This document shows, piece by piece, positions 51,930 through 61,102 of a DNA stretch of 64,000 nucleotides. Position 1 is the first letter of the stretch, and each line of letters begins with the position of its first letter. Under the pieces are notes generated by a model that saw only the letters and a list, made by a program, of their open reading frames with translations, was not told where the DNA came from and made no database searches. Origin of the DNA: Halomonas sp. UBA3074 (lineage in GTDB: Bacteria; Pseudomonadota; Gammaproteobacteria; Pseudomonadales; Halomonadaceae); contig NZ_DFBS01000003.1 of assembly GCF_002366715.1 (NCBI RefSeq), positions 1-64,000 of the forward strand, in the 5' to 3' direction. The position numbers and the translations under genes were made by a program.

Positions 51930-52286
51930 CTACTCTTGGCGATAGAGCACCATGCCGCCGTGATAGAGCACGTCATCAATGAATTCCCCATCAGCGGTGA
52001 AGCCGGTGTCATCCCAGTATTCGATGTAGTTGTCGGTTACCCGATAGCGCCCTTGATAAGCGCTTTCGCGTTCGCCGCGTGCCTCGTCGTAACGGTTGTT
52101 GGGTAACAGCTCATGGCGAATTTGGCCATCTTTCGTTACCCACATGCCTACATAAGGATGCTCTGCCATCGTGTCATCGCCTGTCTCAGTGACTGTTTGC
52201 GCTGCCGTCGTCGCTGGCATAATAGTGATAATGCCAGCGACGACGAGGGCATGTTTCCAATAAATGGGAAGCTTGGTGTCTTGCAT
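51930..52286 (-). CDS. Atu4866-domain periplasmic protein
   Basis: A 118-residue protein: signal peptide or anchor (HALVVAGIITIMPATTAAQ), then the Atu4866 domain YVGMWVTKDGQIRHELLPNNRYDEARGERESAYQGRYRVTDNYIEYWDDTGFTADGEF...LYHGGMVLY, a small beta-barrel of unknown ligand. It is followed upstream by the remains of an SDR gene; such genes are often neighbours of Atu4866 proteins. Confidence 0.82.
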   Translation of the reverse strand: MQDTKLPIYWKHALVVAGIITIMPATTAAQTVTETGDDTMAEHPYVGMWVTKDGQIRHELLPNNRYDEARGERESAYQGRYRVTDNYIEYWDDTGFTADGEFIDDVLYHGGMVLYRQE

Positions 52287-52347
52287 GTGAAATCACCCCG
52301 TTCTAGGCGTTATCTCGGCAAACCCTCCGAGCGTGGCACGTGTGACG

Positions 52348-52455
52348 TTATCGACTGGTGGTAGACCGAACGCCGATACCGCGGCTAGCACCGGTTAGTA
52401 AAACCGCTTTGGATGGCAGTGGGTGGGTGAAGGGCTCGCTGTTGCTCGCCGTCAT
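52348..52455 (-). pseudogene. 5' remnant of an SDR gene
   Basis: On the minus strand an ATG at 52455 opens a 35-codon frame ending VLLTGASRGIGVRSTTSR, stop. LLTGASRGIG is the cofactor loop of a short-chain dehydrogenase; everything after it is gone. The remaining gap (52287-52347 and 52456-52667) shows no other gene. A deletion removed the body of the SDR next to the Atu4866 gene. Confidence 0.6.
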
Positions 52456-52667
52456 GCCATCATCCGCTCGTTTATCATTACCGGAGTAAGCTTAACGAGT
52501 GGCAGCCAAAGCCAATAGAGGGAATCCTGCTGCAAGCTTGCCTAATCCTACTGGGTGTAGTGGAAAGGGCTGGGCGGTTTCACGGTCAATATGAAGGCAA
52601 GCTGATAAGGCTGTGCCACACTGCCAAGATGACAACGTTAGTTTTGAATCGAATCGTAGGGATTTAA

Positions 52668-53936
52668 ATGACACGCATATGGAAGGCCTACTCTCAGGCA
52701 TCATTGATTTTACGCGTCACTATTGCACTGGTGCTGGGCGTTTTGGTTGGGCTGTTGGGCGGTGAACAGGTAGCGGCCTGGCTGGCGCCGTTAGGCGACT
52801 TACTCCTTCGTCTGCTCACTTTTCTGATTGTTCCTATTGTGCTATTTACGCTGATGGTCGGGGTGAACCAGTCCAGGGAGGGTAGTGCCGGACGCATCGG
52901 TGGCAAGGTATTTAGCTACTATTTAGCGTCATCGGCACTGGCGATCGCGGTGGGATTAACGATCGCTTCACTGTTCAATCCGGGTAGCGGCATGAGGCTG
53001 GAGGAGGATGCCAGTTTTTCGGTGCCGGATAACCCCGGCGTTGTCGATGCACTACTTAATATCGTGCCCAGTAATATTATCGGTGCGTTTGCCGAGCTGA
53101 ATATGCTGGGCATTATTTTCACGGCGTTAGTGTTTGGCATTGCGCTGCTGAAAATGCGCCAATCTGAACGTCAGCAGGCGATGGGCGAACGCCTGTATGA
53201 GGTGATTGAAGCGCTCAACGAGGTCACCTTAAAAGTGATGTCGGGCGTACTGCACTATGTGCCTATTGGCGTGTTTGCGATTGTTGCCGAAACGGTAAGC
53301 CAGCAGGGAATGGAAACGCTGCTATCGCTGGGCGATATGGTGGTGGTGCTGTATATCGCGCTGGCCACGCATTTGCTGATTTATTGCGGCATCATGCGGT
53401 TGTTTGGGGTCAAGCTACGCACCTTCTTCCGTGAGGCACGCACGCCCATGGCGACGGCGTTTGCCACACAAAGCAGCTCAGGCACTCTGCCGCTCACTAT
53501 TAACGCTGCGCATCGGCTGGGAATTTCCAAAAGCATCTATGGCTTTAGCCTGCCACTAGGGGCTACCTTGAATATGGATGGCGCGGCGATACGTATCGCC
53601 ATTTCAGCGGTCTTTGCCGCTAACGTGATTGGCGCGCCGCTGGATTTCATTAGCATGGTGCAGATAGTACTGATTGGTACGTTGGTGTCGGTGGGCACCG
53701 CAGGCGTGCCAGGGGCGGGGATCATTATGATCGCCACGGTGTTTGCCCAGGTGGGCCTGCCGATTGAAACGGTGGCGCTGTTGACCGCTATCGACGCACT
53801 GGTGGGTATGGGAGCCACGGCGCTTAACGTGACAGGCGACTTGGTCGGCACCTCAGTCATTGCCCGCAGTGAAGGTGAGGCCTTACAAGAGACCCCGTTG
53901 GAAGATTCGCCTACTACGGTAAAGGGTAGTGCTTAA
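52668..53936 (+). CDS. Dicarboxylate/amino acid:cation symporter (DctA/GltP family)
   Basis: A 422-residue SLC1-type transporter. Eight membrane segments, reentrant loop 1 with FATQSSSGTLPL, and NMDGAA in TM7 (usually NMDGT), followed by PGAGIIMIATVFAQVGLP and a TM8 DALVGMGATALNVTGDLVGTSVIAR carrying the Asp and Asn/Thr substrate residues. It imports dicarboxylates or acidic/neutral amino acids with Na+ or H+. The Ala in NMDGA and missing Arg in TM8 leave the substrate open. Confidence 0.9.
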   Translation: MTRIWKAYSQASLILRVTIALVLGVLVGLLGGEQVAAWLAPLGDLLLRLLTFLIVPIVLFTLMVGVNQSREGSAGRIGGKVFSYYLASSALAIAVGLTIASLFNPGSGMRLEEDASFSVPDNPGVVDALLNIVPSNIIGAFAELNMLGIIFTALVFGIALLKMRQSERQQAMGERLYEVIEALNEVTLKVMSGVLHYVPIGVFAIVAETVSQQGMETLLSLGDMVVVLYIALATHLLIYCGIMRLFGVKLRTFFREARTPMATAFATQSSSGTLPLTINAAHRLGISKSIYGFSLPLGATLNMDGAAIRIAISAVFAANVIGAPLDFISMVQIVLIGTLVSVGTAGVPGAGIIMIATVFAQVGLPIETVALLTAIDALVGMGATALNVTGDLVGTSVIARSEGEALQETPLEDSPTTVKGSA

Positions 53937-53964
53937 GCGGTACTGATTTAAAGGAGGGCGCGCA

Positions 53965-54444
53965 GTGAATGATCAAGAATACGCCTACCTGACGCGTGCG
54001 GTTGAGTTGGCTGAAGAGGCCCTTAATGCAGGCGATGAACCCTTTGGTAGCGTGTTGGTGAATGCGCAGGGGGAGGTCTTGGCGGAAGACCGCAATCGCA
54101 TTGCCGGTGGCGACGCCACCCAGCACCCTGAGTTTGCTCTGGCTCGCTGGGCGGCACAGCACATGACCCCCGAAGCGCGAGCAGCGGCGACTGTCTACAC
54201 CTCAGGTGAACATTGCCCCATGTGTGCCGCGGCCCATGGCTGGGTAGGGCTTGGGCGCATCGTTTATGCAAGCTCATCAGAGCAGTTAACTGACTGGCTT
54301 GCGGCGTTAGGGGTTGGGCCAATGCCGGTGGCTACCTTGCCTATTCAACAGGTGGTGCCAGGGCTTAAAGTAGAAGGCCCCGTTGCCGTGCTTGATGAAA
54401 AGGTACACGCATTGCATCAGCGGCGGCACAGGCAGCCGAGTTAA
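53965..54444 (+). CDS. Nucleoside/guanine deaminase-like enzyme
   Basis: A 159-residue CMP/dCMP deaminase-superfamily protein. Zinc site: HPEFALARWAA supplies His and catalytic Glu (HPE rather than HAE), and SGEHCPMCAAAHGW supplies the two Cys (usually PCPMC; here HCPMC). Fits GuaD-type or generic nucleoside deaminases better than TadA, which also needs HAE. GTG 53965 has AAGGAGG seven bases upstream. It follows the symporter by 28 bases, probably in one transcript. Confidence 0.85.
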   Translation: MNDQEYAYLTRAVELAEEALNAGDEPFGSVLVNAQGEVLAEDRNRIAGGDATQHPEFALARWAAQHMTPEARAAATVYTSGEHCPMCAAAHGWVGLGRIVYASSSEQLTDWLAALGVGPMPVATLPIQQVVPGLKVEGPVAVLDEKVHALHQRRHRQPS

Positions 54445-54454
54445 GCGCCCAAAA

Positions 54455-54484
54455 AAACCGCCTAACGCTTGGTTGAGGCGGTTT
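54455..54484. terminator. Terminator after deaminase
   Basis: AAACCGCCT / AGGCGGTTT nine-base stem with a 12-base loop, preceded by A7 and followed by a T-rich tail; suited to termination from both sides (deaminase and YqaE). Confidence 0.8.
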
Positions 54485-54536
54485 CTTAGCTAGCTTATGT
54501 TTTCAAAGTGCCAGCTTTTACGTACTGGTGCAGTGA

Positions 54537-54710
54537 CTAGTGCTTCAATATCACATAAAACGCATGGATGATGCCGGGTATGAAGCCAAATAGCGTCAGA
54601 ATAATGTTCAGCCAGAAATGCCCTTTAAAACCAACCTCAAAAAAAACGCCGAGTGGGGGCAAGATAACGGCAAAAATCATTTTAATCGGATCAGTCGCTG
54701 TAAACGCCAT
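54537..54710 (-). CDS. YqaE/Pmp3-family membrane peptide
   Basis: A 57-residue protein missed by simple length filters: MAFTATDPIKMIFAVILPPL then GVFFEVGFKGHFWLNIILTL and FGFIPGIIHAFYVILKH. This is the two-helix YqaE/Pmp3 fold (PF01679), plasma-membrane proteins linked with salt and membrane-potential stress. GGAGG is four bases before the ATG. Single gene convergent with the deaminase. Confidence 0.9.
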   Translation of the reverse strand: MAFTATDPIKMIFAVILPPLGVFFEVGFKGHFWLNIILTLFGFIPGIIHAFYVILKH

Positions 54711-54864
54711 GAAGCCTCCTTTGCTTTCATTGGGGTAACTTGTACAAGTTTAGGCACTGTCAGATGTTTAATCCAGGCCTTGGTGAATTGTTTGTGACTA
54801 GCCAGTTAACAGATCGTTCACTTGGGTTGTTAACTTTCGCGAAATTTTTTCTGGGAGGGACCCC

Positions 54865-56931
54865 ATGTCCATCGTAAAACTGAACATAACGACCGCCTCT
54901 TTAGGCGTGTTTAGTTGCCTAATAGCAAGCCCGGGCTGGGCGCAAGAGAGCCCAACAAATGACACTACTTTGGCCACGGTAGAAGTCACCGCCCCCCGGT
55001 TGGCTCGCGAGCTTTACGCCACGCCTGCGGCAGTCTCCACTATCGATCAAGACGCCATTGCGCAAGGCCAGCAGCGCACAAGACTGGATGAATCGCTGGT
55101 GCGAGTGCCGGGTGTTTTTCTGCAGAACCGCGATAACTTTGCCCAGGGGCAACGTATTTCCATTCGCGGTTTTGGTGCACGCGCGCCGTTTGGCGTGCGC
55201 GGTATTACCGTGATGGTCGATGGTATTCCTTACACACTCCCCGATGGCCAAGCACAGTTAGATGCGATTGACTTGGATAGCGCCGAGCGTATTGAAGTCA
55301 TTCGCGGGCCTTCTTCGGTGCTTTACGGCAACGCGGCGGGTGGGGTGATTGATGTCACCACCGCTGATGGTCGTGAAAATCCCGGTTCGAGCGTGCGAAC
55401 TGAGATAGGCAGCGATGGCTACCGCAAAGCCGTCGTGCAAACCGGTGGTGCCCAAGGCGACTGGTCGCACCATGTTAGCTTCTCCGCGCTGAACGTGGAT
55501 GGCTACCGTGAGCAGAGCTCAACGGAAAAGTATCTGCTGAACGCCAAGCTACGCCGCGAGCTTGGCAGCGACCGAGCGTTAACCGCGATTATCAATTTGC
55601 TCGATAACCCCCGCTCTGAAGACCCCGGCGCACTGAATGCAAGCGAGGTGGCGAGTGGCCGTGATCAGGCGGCGCCGAACTCTCTGGCGCTGGATGCGGG
55701 CCAGAACGTTGATCAACAGGTCCTCGGCTTACAGTACGAAGATCTATCCGTGGGCCCCGGCGAGTTTTACCTAAAAGGCTTTATCTCTCAGCGCGATTTT
55801 GAACAGCAGTTGCCCTATGTGGGCGACAGCCGTATTGGCTACCAGCGTGACTACCTGGGTGCGAGCGCCGAGTATCACCATGAGGTCAACCTGGGCAGCT
55901 TGCCATTGAGCTACATTACGGGCGTTGACGTGGCCCGCCAGGACGATGAGCGTTTCCGCAATGACGTTAATCCCCAGGGCGTAGTGGGGGAACAGTTGGC
56001 GGAAGAGACCCAAACCGCGACTTCGGCGGGGGTGTTTGCTCAGGGCGATCTGGCGCTGACTGAGGAGGTAACGCTTTCGCTCGGCGCGCGTTTTGATCGA
56101 GTGGAGTTGGAGGTGGATGACCGCTATTTTGACGATGGCGATCAAAGCGGTGAGCAAACTTTCAATGAGTGGAGCGGCTCGGCGGGGCTGAGCTACCGCT
56201 ATCGCCCGCAGCATCAGGCCTATATCAACACCGGTACCGCGTTTGAGACGCCGACGTTCTCTGAGTTTGCAAACCCAGCGGGCGGCGGTTTTAACCCGGC
56301 GGTTGAGCCACAAAAAGCGTGGAATCGCGAGGTGGGCCTGCGTGGCTATGTGGCGCCGCTCGCAATGGACTATGACTTGGCGCTGTTTTCAGTTCGTGTG
56401 CGCGATGAGCTAGTCCCTTACGAAGAGGAAAATGGGGGACGCACGCTCTATCAGAACGCGGGCGATACCGATCGTGACGGCATCGAACTGGCCTTGGGTT
56501 GGCAGTTAGCCGACCAGTGGCGGTTGGATAGTGCTCTGACGCTGGCGCGCTATGAGTTTGATCAATTTGCCACGCCCACGGAGAGCTTTGGTGGCAACCG
56601 CATCCCCGGCTTACCCGAACAGACCTGGGTCAACCAGTTAACCTGGGAAGGAATCGATGAGCGCTTTGCAACGCTGGAAACCCAGTACGTGGGCGACTTG
56701 GTGGCAGACAACGCCAATGAAACCGAGGTCGATAGCTACTGGCTGGTCAATCTGCGGGTGGGCGATGGTTGGCAGTTGGGCAGCGATACGCAGCTAAATG
56801 CCTATGTGGGCGTGCGCAACCTATTGGATGAAGAGCATTATTCCAATGTGCGCTTGAACGGCACCTTTGGCCGCTTTTACGAGCCTGCGCCAGGACGCAG
56901 TGTTTATGGCGGGTTAGAAGTACGTTTCTAA
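54865..56931 (+). CDS. pqqU: PqqU/YncD-like TonB-dependent receptor
   Basis: A 688-residue outer-membrane receptor with signal peptide (IASPGWAQ), TonB-box-like LATVEVTA, plug and barrel ending VRF. Several blocks agree with E. coli YncD (PqqU), the high-affinity PQQ importer: TPAAVSTIDQD, RVPGVFLQNRDNFAQ, SIRGFGARAPFGVRG, VDGIPYTLPDGQ, VIRGPSSVLYGNAAGGVIDVTT, AFETPTFSEF, and GRFYEPAPGRS near the C-terminus. It is tail-to-tail with a PQQ glucose dehydrogenase gene, which supports PQQ as the ligand. The match is by memory of YncD, not alignment; a siderophore ligand is the alternative. Confidence 0.75.
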   Translation: MSIVKLNITTASLGVFSCLIASPGWAQESPTNDTTLATVEVTAPRLARELYATPAAVSTIDQDAIAQGQQRTRLDESLVRVPGVFLQNRDNFAQGQRISIRGFGARAPFGVRGITVMVDGIPYTLPDGQAQLDAIDLDSAERIEVIRGPSSVLYGNAAGGVIDVTTADGRENPGSSVRTEIGSDGYRKAVVQTGGAQGDWSHHVSFSALNVDGYREQSSTEKYLLNAKLRRELGSDRALTAIINLLDNPRSEDPGALNASEVASGRDQAAPNSLALDAGQNVDQQVLGLQYEDLSVGPGEFYLKGFISQRDFEQQLPYVGDSRIGYQRDYLGASAEYHHEVNLGSLPLSYITGVDVARQDDERFRNDVNPQGVVGEQLAEETQTATSAGVFAQGDLALTEEVTLSLGARFDRVELEVDDRYFDDGDQSGEQTFNEWSGSAGLSYRYRPQHQAYINTGTAFETPTFSEFANPAGGGFNPAVEPQKAWNREVGLRGYVAPLAMDYDLALFSVRVRDELVPYEEENGGRTLYQNAGDTDRDGIELALGWQLADQWRLDSALTLARYEFDQFATPTESFGGNRIPGLPEQTWVNQLTWEGIDERFATLETQYVGDLVADNANETEVDSYWLVNLRVGDGWQLGSDTQLNAYVGVRNLLDEEHYSNVRLNGTFGRFYEPAPGRSVYGGLEVRF

Positions 56932-56962
56932 ACCCTAAATGAATAAAAAAGCGATGAATAAA

Positions 56963-56993
56963 AACGGGCGGCCCATCATTTGGGTCGCCCGTT
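56963..56993. terminator. Bidirectional terminator pqqU / glucose dehydrogenase
   Basis: AACGGGCGGCCC / GGGTCGCCCGTT stem (one mismatch) with a seven-base loop, between two convergent genes. A near-identical core recurs at 60987-61014. Confidence 0.82.
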
Positions 56994-57022
56994 CTCGTTG
57001 GTGAGTCTACTAGGTCGAGCGG

Positions 57023-59581
57023 TTACTCAGGCAGCGCGTAGCCAATCACATAGTCACCCATCTTGGTCCCAAAGGTGCCGTGACCGCCCGCGGTGACCAC
57101 GATGTACTGACGACCATCTTCGCCGGTGTAAGTCATGGGGGTGGCTTGGCCACCCGCCGGCAGGCGCGCTTTATACAGCTCTTCGCCAGTGGTGATGTCG
57201 TAACCCCGCAGGTACTGATCCAGCGTGCCGCTCAGAAACGATACACCGCCCGCCGTGGTGACCGGGCCGCCGAGGGCGGGAACGCCCACATTCAGTCCAA
57301 TCGGCAGGTCGAACGGCATGCTGTCGCGCGTCGTACCATTACGGTGCTTCCAGGCCACCTCTGCATTTTGCAGATCAATACCGGCCACATCGCCCCAGGA
57401 GGGCGCTTGGCAGGGCAGGCCTAGCACGGAAAGCAGTGGGCCAAGCTCGACGGCATAGGGGGCGCCTGCATTGGGCTGTAAGCCTTGTTCGCTGGCCGAG
57501 CCCTGTCCCTCTTCTACTTCTTCGCGCGGTACCAGTGTGGAAACAAACGCCAAGTACTTGGCGCCGGTAAACAGTGCCTGACGCTCGGGGTCAACCGCGA
57601 CCCCGCCCCAGTTCATGACACCAACGTTACCCGGATACACGATACTGCCTTCCAGCGAAGGCGGCGTGTACTGGCCTTCATAACGCAACGAGTTGAACTG
57701 AATGCGACACATCATTTGGTCAAACGGTGAGGCACCCCACATATCGCGCTCGGTGAGCGGGGGCGGCAGCAGGTTAAGCGCTGAGCGTGGCTGGGTTTCG
57801 GCCGTCCAATCACCTTCAATGGCGCCTTGCGGAGCAGGCACTTCTTCGATGGGCACGATTGGCTCACCGGTTTCGCGGTTCAGCACATACAGGCTGCCCT
57901 GCTTCGTTGGCTGAATCACCGCGGGCTGGGTACCTTCATTTGTGGCTAGGTCAATCAGCACCGGTTGCGCGGGTGTGTCCATATCCCACAGGTCGTGGTG
58001 AACGAACTGGTAAACCCATTCAACCTGACCATCTTCCAGATTAAGAGCTACCAGACCTGCACTGTAGGTTTCATCGTTTTCGCTACGGTTAGCGCCATAC
58101 TGGTCAGGCGTCGCGTTGCCCATGGGCAGGTAAACCATACCGAGTTCTTCGTCGACGCTAATAGGCGCCCATACGTTAGGCGAGTTGCGTGTGTAGGTGT
58201 CGCCATCCGCTAATGGTTCGGTGTTATCGGGGTTGCCGCTATCCCAGTTCCATAACAACTCGCCGGTGTGTACGTCGAAAGCGCGAATGACGCCAGAAGG
58301 CTCATCGGTAGAGCTGTTGTCGGTAACGTGGCCGCCTAAAATAACCAGGTTTTCCGTGACCGTCGCAGGCGAGGTGGAGTAGTAGCCACCAGGGTCGAAG
58401 TCGCCAATATTATTGGTCAAGTCGACTTCACCATTCTCGCCAAAGTTGGCGCATAGCTCACCGGTGTCGGCATTCAGCGCAATCAAGCGCGCATCGGCGG
58501 TGGGCAGGTAAAGTCTGCGTGGGCACATGACGTCGGTGTCACTCAGCATGGGTTGCGCGTTACCTGCGCCTTCAGTACCAAACATCAACGACAAAAACGA
58601 GAGGTCTAGGCTGAATATATCGTTGTTATCGAAAATGTCGAAAGAGAGCGCGGTATCACTCGTCGCGGCACTGTCGTTGCCGGTCTCGTTGCCGGCCTCG
58701 CTGCCGTCAGCTGCTTCGCTAGTGCCTGCGCCAGCGGCGTAATTAGCTGCATCGTAGTAGGCGAGGCCGCGGCAGGTCATATGGGCCCAGAGTGAAAAGT
58801 CCTCGGCACCCATCGTGCTCACTTCAGGGTCAAACTCCCACAACGTTTCCCCGGTTTCTGGTGAGAGCGCCATTGCGCGGCTGTGTGAGGTGCAAATATA
58901 CAGGCGGTCATTTACTTTCAGCGGGGTGTTCTGGTTGGTGATTTCGGGCGGCGCGCTGGGGCCCGCCACGTCACCGGTTTGAATGCGCCATACCTCTTCC
59001 AGTTCGCCGATGTTGTCAGGTGTAATCTGTTCAAGCGAGGAGTAGTGAGTACCCGCGTTGGTACCGCCATAGGCAGGCCAGTCGTCTCCCGCTACTTGCG
59101 CGGGATTAACGGCGCTAGCCGCTTCGCTGGGGTTGGAAATCGTCCCTTCGATGCTGTCGGGGTCGCTTAACTGGCTTGCAATCGCCACCAGAATGGCCGC
59201 CACTATGCTGCCTACCAGTGCTATGCTGCCGCCCCGTGAATGAAGCGGCTTACGCCACCAGGGAAGCAGTAAAATAATCCCGATTAAACAAGGGATGGCG
59301 ACACGTGGCACCAGCTGCCACCAGTCTAAGCCAACCTCCCATAACGCCCACACCAGGGTCGCAAACAAAATGAGCGCATAAAGCCAAAGCGCCGCGCCCC
59401 GGCGCATGGCCAGTAAAATGCCGCTGCCTATCACGGCGATGCCCGCGATCAAGTAATACGCGCTACCGCCTAAGCTAAGCAGCTTGCCCCCGCCAATCGC
59501 CAAGGCAAGTCCCGCCGCCGCTAGCAACAGGCCAAGCAGCAATAGCGGCCATCTGCTGTGAGTATGTGAGTGTTCATCCAT
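57023..59581 (-). CDS. gcd: Membrane-bound PQQ glucose dehydrogenase (fused form)
   Basis: An 852-residue enzyme. About 130 N-terminal residues form the membrane domain with five segments; the rest is the periplasmic PQQ propeller: DDWPAYGGTNAGTHYSSLEQI, CRGLAYYD, LPTADARLIALNADTGELC, VHHDLWDMDTPAQP with the proposed catalytic Asp, and closing TPMTYTGEDGRQYIVVTAGGHG. It oxidises glucose or similar sugars and reduces ubiquinone. Oddity: an extra stretch of about 60 residues rich in Ser, Glu, Asn and Asp (coded near 58530-58740) interrupts the propeller after CRGLAYYD. ATG 59581 is preferred over a TTG at 59602. Confidence 0.9.
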   Translation of the reverse strand: MDEHSHTHSRWPLLLLGLLLAAAGLALAIGGGKLLSLGGSAYYLIAGIAVIGSGILLAMRRGAALWLYALILFATLVWALWEVGLDWWQLVPRVAIPCLIGIILLLPWWRKPLHSRGGSIALVGSIVAAILVAIASQLSDPDSIEGTISNPSEAASAVNPAQVAGDDWPAYGGTNAGTHYSSLEQITPDNIGELEEVWRIQTGDVAGPSAPPEITNQNTPLKVNDRLYICTSHSRAMALSPETGETLWEFDPEVSTMGAEDFSLWAHMTCRGLAYYDAANYAAGAGTSEAADGSEAGNETGNDSAATSDTALSFDIFDNNDIFSLDLSFLSLMFGTEGAGNAQPMLSDTDVMCPRRLYLPTADARLIALNADTGELCANFGENGEVDLTNNIGDFDPGGYYSTSPATVTENLVILGGHVTDNSSTDEPSGVIRAFDVHTGELLWNWDSGNPDNTEPLADGDTYTRNSPNVWAPISVDEELGMVYLPMGNATPDQYGANRSENDETYSAGLVALNLEDGQVEWVYQFVHHDLWDMDTPAQPVLIDLATNEGTQPAVIQPTKQGSLYVLNRETGEPIVPIEEVPAPQGAIEGDWTAETQPRSALNLLPPPLTERDMWGASPFDQMMCRIQFNSLRYEGQYTPPSLEGSIVYPGNVGVMNWGGVAVDPERQALFTGAKYLAFVSTLVPREEVEEGQGSASEQGLQPNAGAPYAVELGPLLSVLGLPCQAPSWGDVAGIDLQNAEVAWKHRNGTTRDSMPFDLPIGLNVGVPALGGPVTTAGGVSFLSGTLDQYLRGYDITTGEELYKARLPAGGQATPMTYTGEDGRQYIVVTAGGHGTFGTKMGDYVIGYALPE

Positions 59582-59774
59582 GAGGTGGCCCCTAGTTAAC
59601 AACGAGTTAATGCCACCTAGCGGTGGTGACCAGGTGGCGATGACACACTGCGCGTTCCCCTCTCAGCGGTGCCGAGGGGTAAAGCGCACTTTTTGATAGT
59701 TAATCGATTTTAATAATCAATTCGCTTTTGGTCTAACGTTTTCTGGTTAGCCAGTGCGAACAGTGATCAATAAA

Positions 59775-59804
59775 AAAGCCGCACTACCAACGTAGCGCGG
59801 CTTT
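59775..59804 (-). terminator. Terminator of the CurA-type reductase gene
   Basis: AAAGCCGC / GCGGCTTT with an inner CTAC/GTAG extension and A/T runs on both sides, 48 bases beyond the reductase stop. Confidence 0.8.
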
Positions 59805-59851
59805 CGGGGGCAGGAATAGATAAAGCCAGCAAGTTTAATCTAGCGCAACGA

Positions 59852-60856
59852 CTAGCCGTTTAGCTTAACCAACATCTTGCCAGTATTGTCGCCTTCAAAT
59901 AACGCCAGGAATGCCTCTGGCGTGCTCTCTAAGCCCTCTTTCACGGTCTCTTTATAAACCAGTTTGCCAGCGGCGACTTGGGGGGCCACTTCGTTTAAGA
60001 AGTAAGGGTAGCTCGACCAGTGATCCGCCACGATAAACCCCTGCATTTTGGCTTTTCGTATTACCAGCTGCGACAGGTTGCTGGGGCCGGGAGATGGTTT
60101 TTCAGCGTTGTAACTTTCGATCATACCGCACACAGCGATTCTGGCACCTTCGTTTAACTGACTGAGGGCGGCTTCCAGACAAATACCCCCCACGTTCTCG
60201 TAATACACATCAATGCCATTGGGGCTGGCAAGCTTGATGGCGTCGCTGAGCTCCTGCGCATTACGATCACGATAGCTAACCGGCTCAACCCCCAAGGATT
60301 CGAGCCAAGCGAGCTTGTGGGCCGCGCCCGCAATGCCCACGACATGGCAGCCTTTTGCTTTGGCTAATTGTACTGCCAGCGAACCAACGGCACCGCTGGC
60401 CGCACTGACCAGCACGTTATCGCCCGGCTTGCACTCTGCAATCAAATTGAGGCCGGTCCAGGCGGTCATGCCGGGCATGCCTAGCACACCCAGGTAAGCC
60501 TGCTCCGGAACATCAAGGTCGGGTAATGGCGTCACCCCTTGGGCAGGCAGTTGGGCAATATCACGCCAGCCGCCCATGTGGCTGACGCGATCACCCACCT
60601 TGAGACTTGCGTCATTGGATTCGATTACTTCGCCAATGGCGCCGCCTTCCATGGGTTTGCCGAGCTCGAACGGTTCTACGTAAGTGCGAACGCCGCTCAT
60701 ACGGCCGCGCATGTACGGGTCCACGGAGAGCCAGTGGTTACGAATGCGTACTTCGCCGTTGGCTAAGTCAGGTAAGGTCTGCTTTTCAAGGGAAAACAGA
60801 GCGCGGTCGGGTAGGCCGCGGGGATAATCGGTAAGCGTATAAAACTGTGACTGCAT
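59852..60856 (-). CDS. NADPH-dependent MDR oxidoreductase (CurA type)
   Basis: A 334-residue zinc-independent medium-chain reductase of the CurA/leukotriene-B4 dehydrogenase group: HWLSVDPYMRGRMSG, GMPGMTAWTGL, the NADPH loop SAASGAVGSLAVQLAKAKG, and YYENVGG. It reduces activated C=C bonds (enones); curcumin reduction is the E. coli namesake. Length normal. Single gene with its own terminator. Confidence 0.92.
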   Translation of the reverse strand: MQSQFYTLTDYPRGLPDRALFSLEKQTLPDLANGEVRIRNHWLSVDPYMRGRMSGVRTYVEPFELGKPMEGGAIGEVIESNDASLKVGDRVSHMGGWRDIAQLPAQGVTPLPDLDVPEQAYLGVLGMPGMTAWTGLNLIAECKPGDNVLVSAASGAVGSLAVQLAKAKGCHVVGIAGAAHKLAWLESLGVEPVSYRDRNAQELSDAIKLASPNGIDVYYENVGGICLEAALSQLNEGARIAVCGMIESYNAEKPSPGPSNLSQLVIRKAKMQGFIVADHWSSYPYFLNEVAPQVAAGKLVYKETVKEGLESTPEAFLALFEGDNTGKMLVKLNG

Positions 60857-60986
60857 AAATGCCTCCTGCCATTACTTCGCGTATTGAATAACGCATGGGT
60901 CAATCCTTGCAGCATAGAGACCATTAGCGTGCTTGCAAGTTCGCCGCCATTGCAGAAAGCACCAAGAGAAAAAACGCCCAAAAGAA

Positions 60987-61014
60987 ACAGGGCGGCCATT
61001 GCTGGTCGCCCTGT
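60987..61014. terminator. Terminator between CurA-type and RlpA-like genes
   Basis: ACAGGGCG / CGCCCTGT stem (with inner GCCA/GGTC pairing) preceded by A-rich and followed by T-rich sequence; lies downstream of the RlpA-like gene on the minus strand. It shares the GGGCGGCC...GGTCGCCC core with the terminator at 56963. Confidence 0.75.
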
Positions 61015-61102
61015 ATTTATTGAGTGGCACTATTTTGACTGGTTTACTGTCGCATTAATTAGGCTAAGGGGTATCACACACCAACCAAGAATGTGTTATC
61101 CG

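Noticed and set aside
55771..56313. 180-codon minus-strand frame
   Set aside because: Antisense of the TonB barrel; Arg/Leu-rich shadow.
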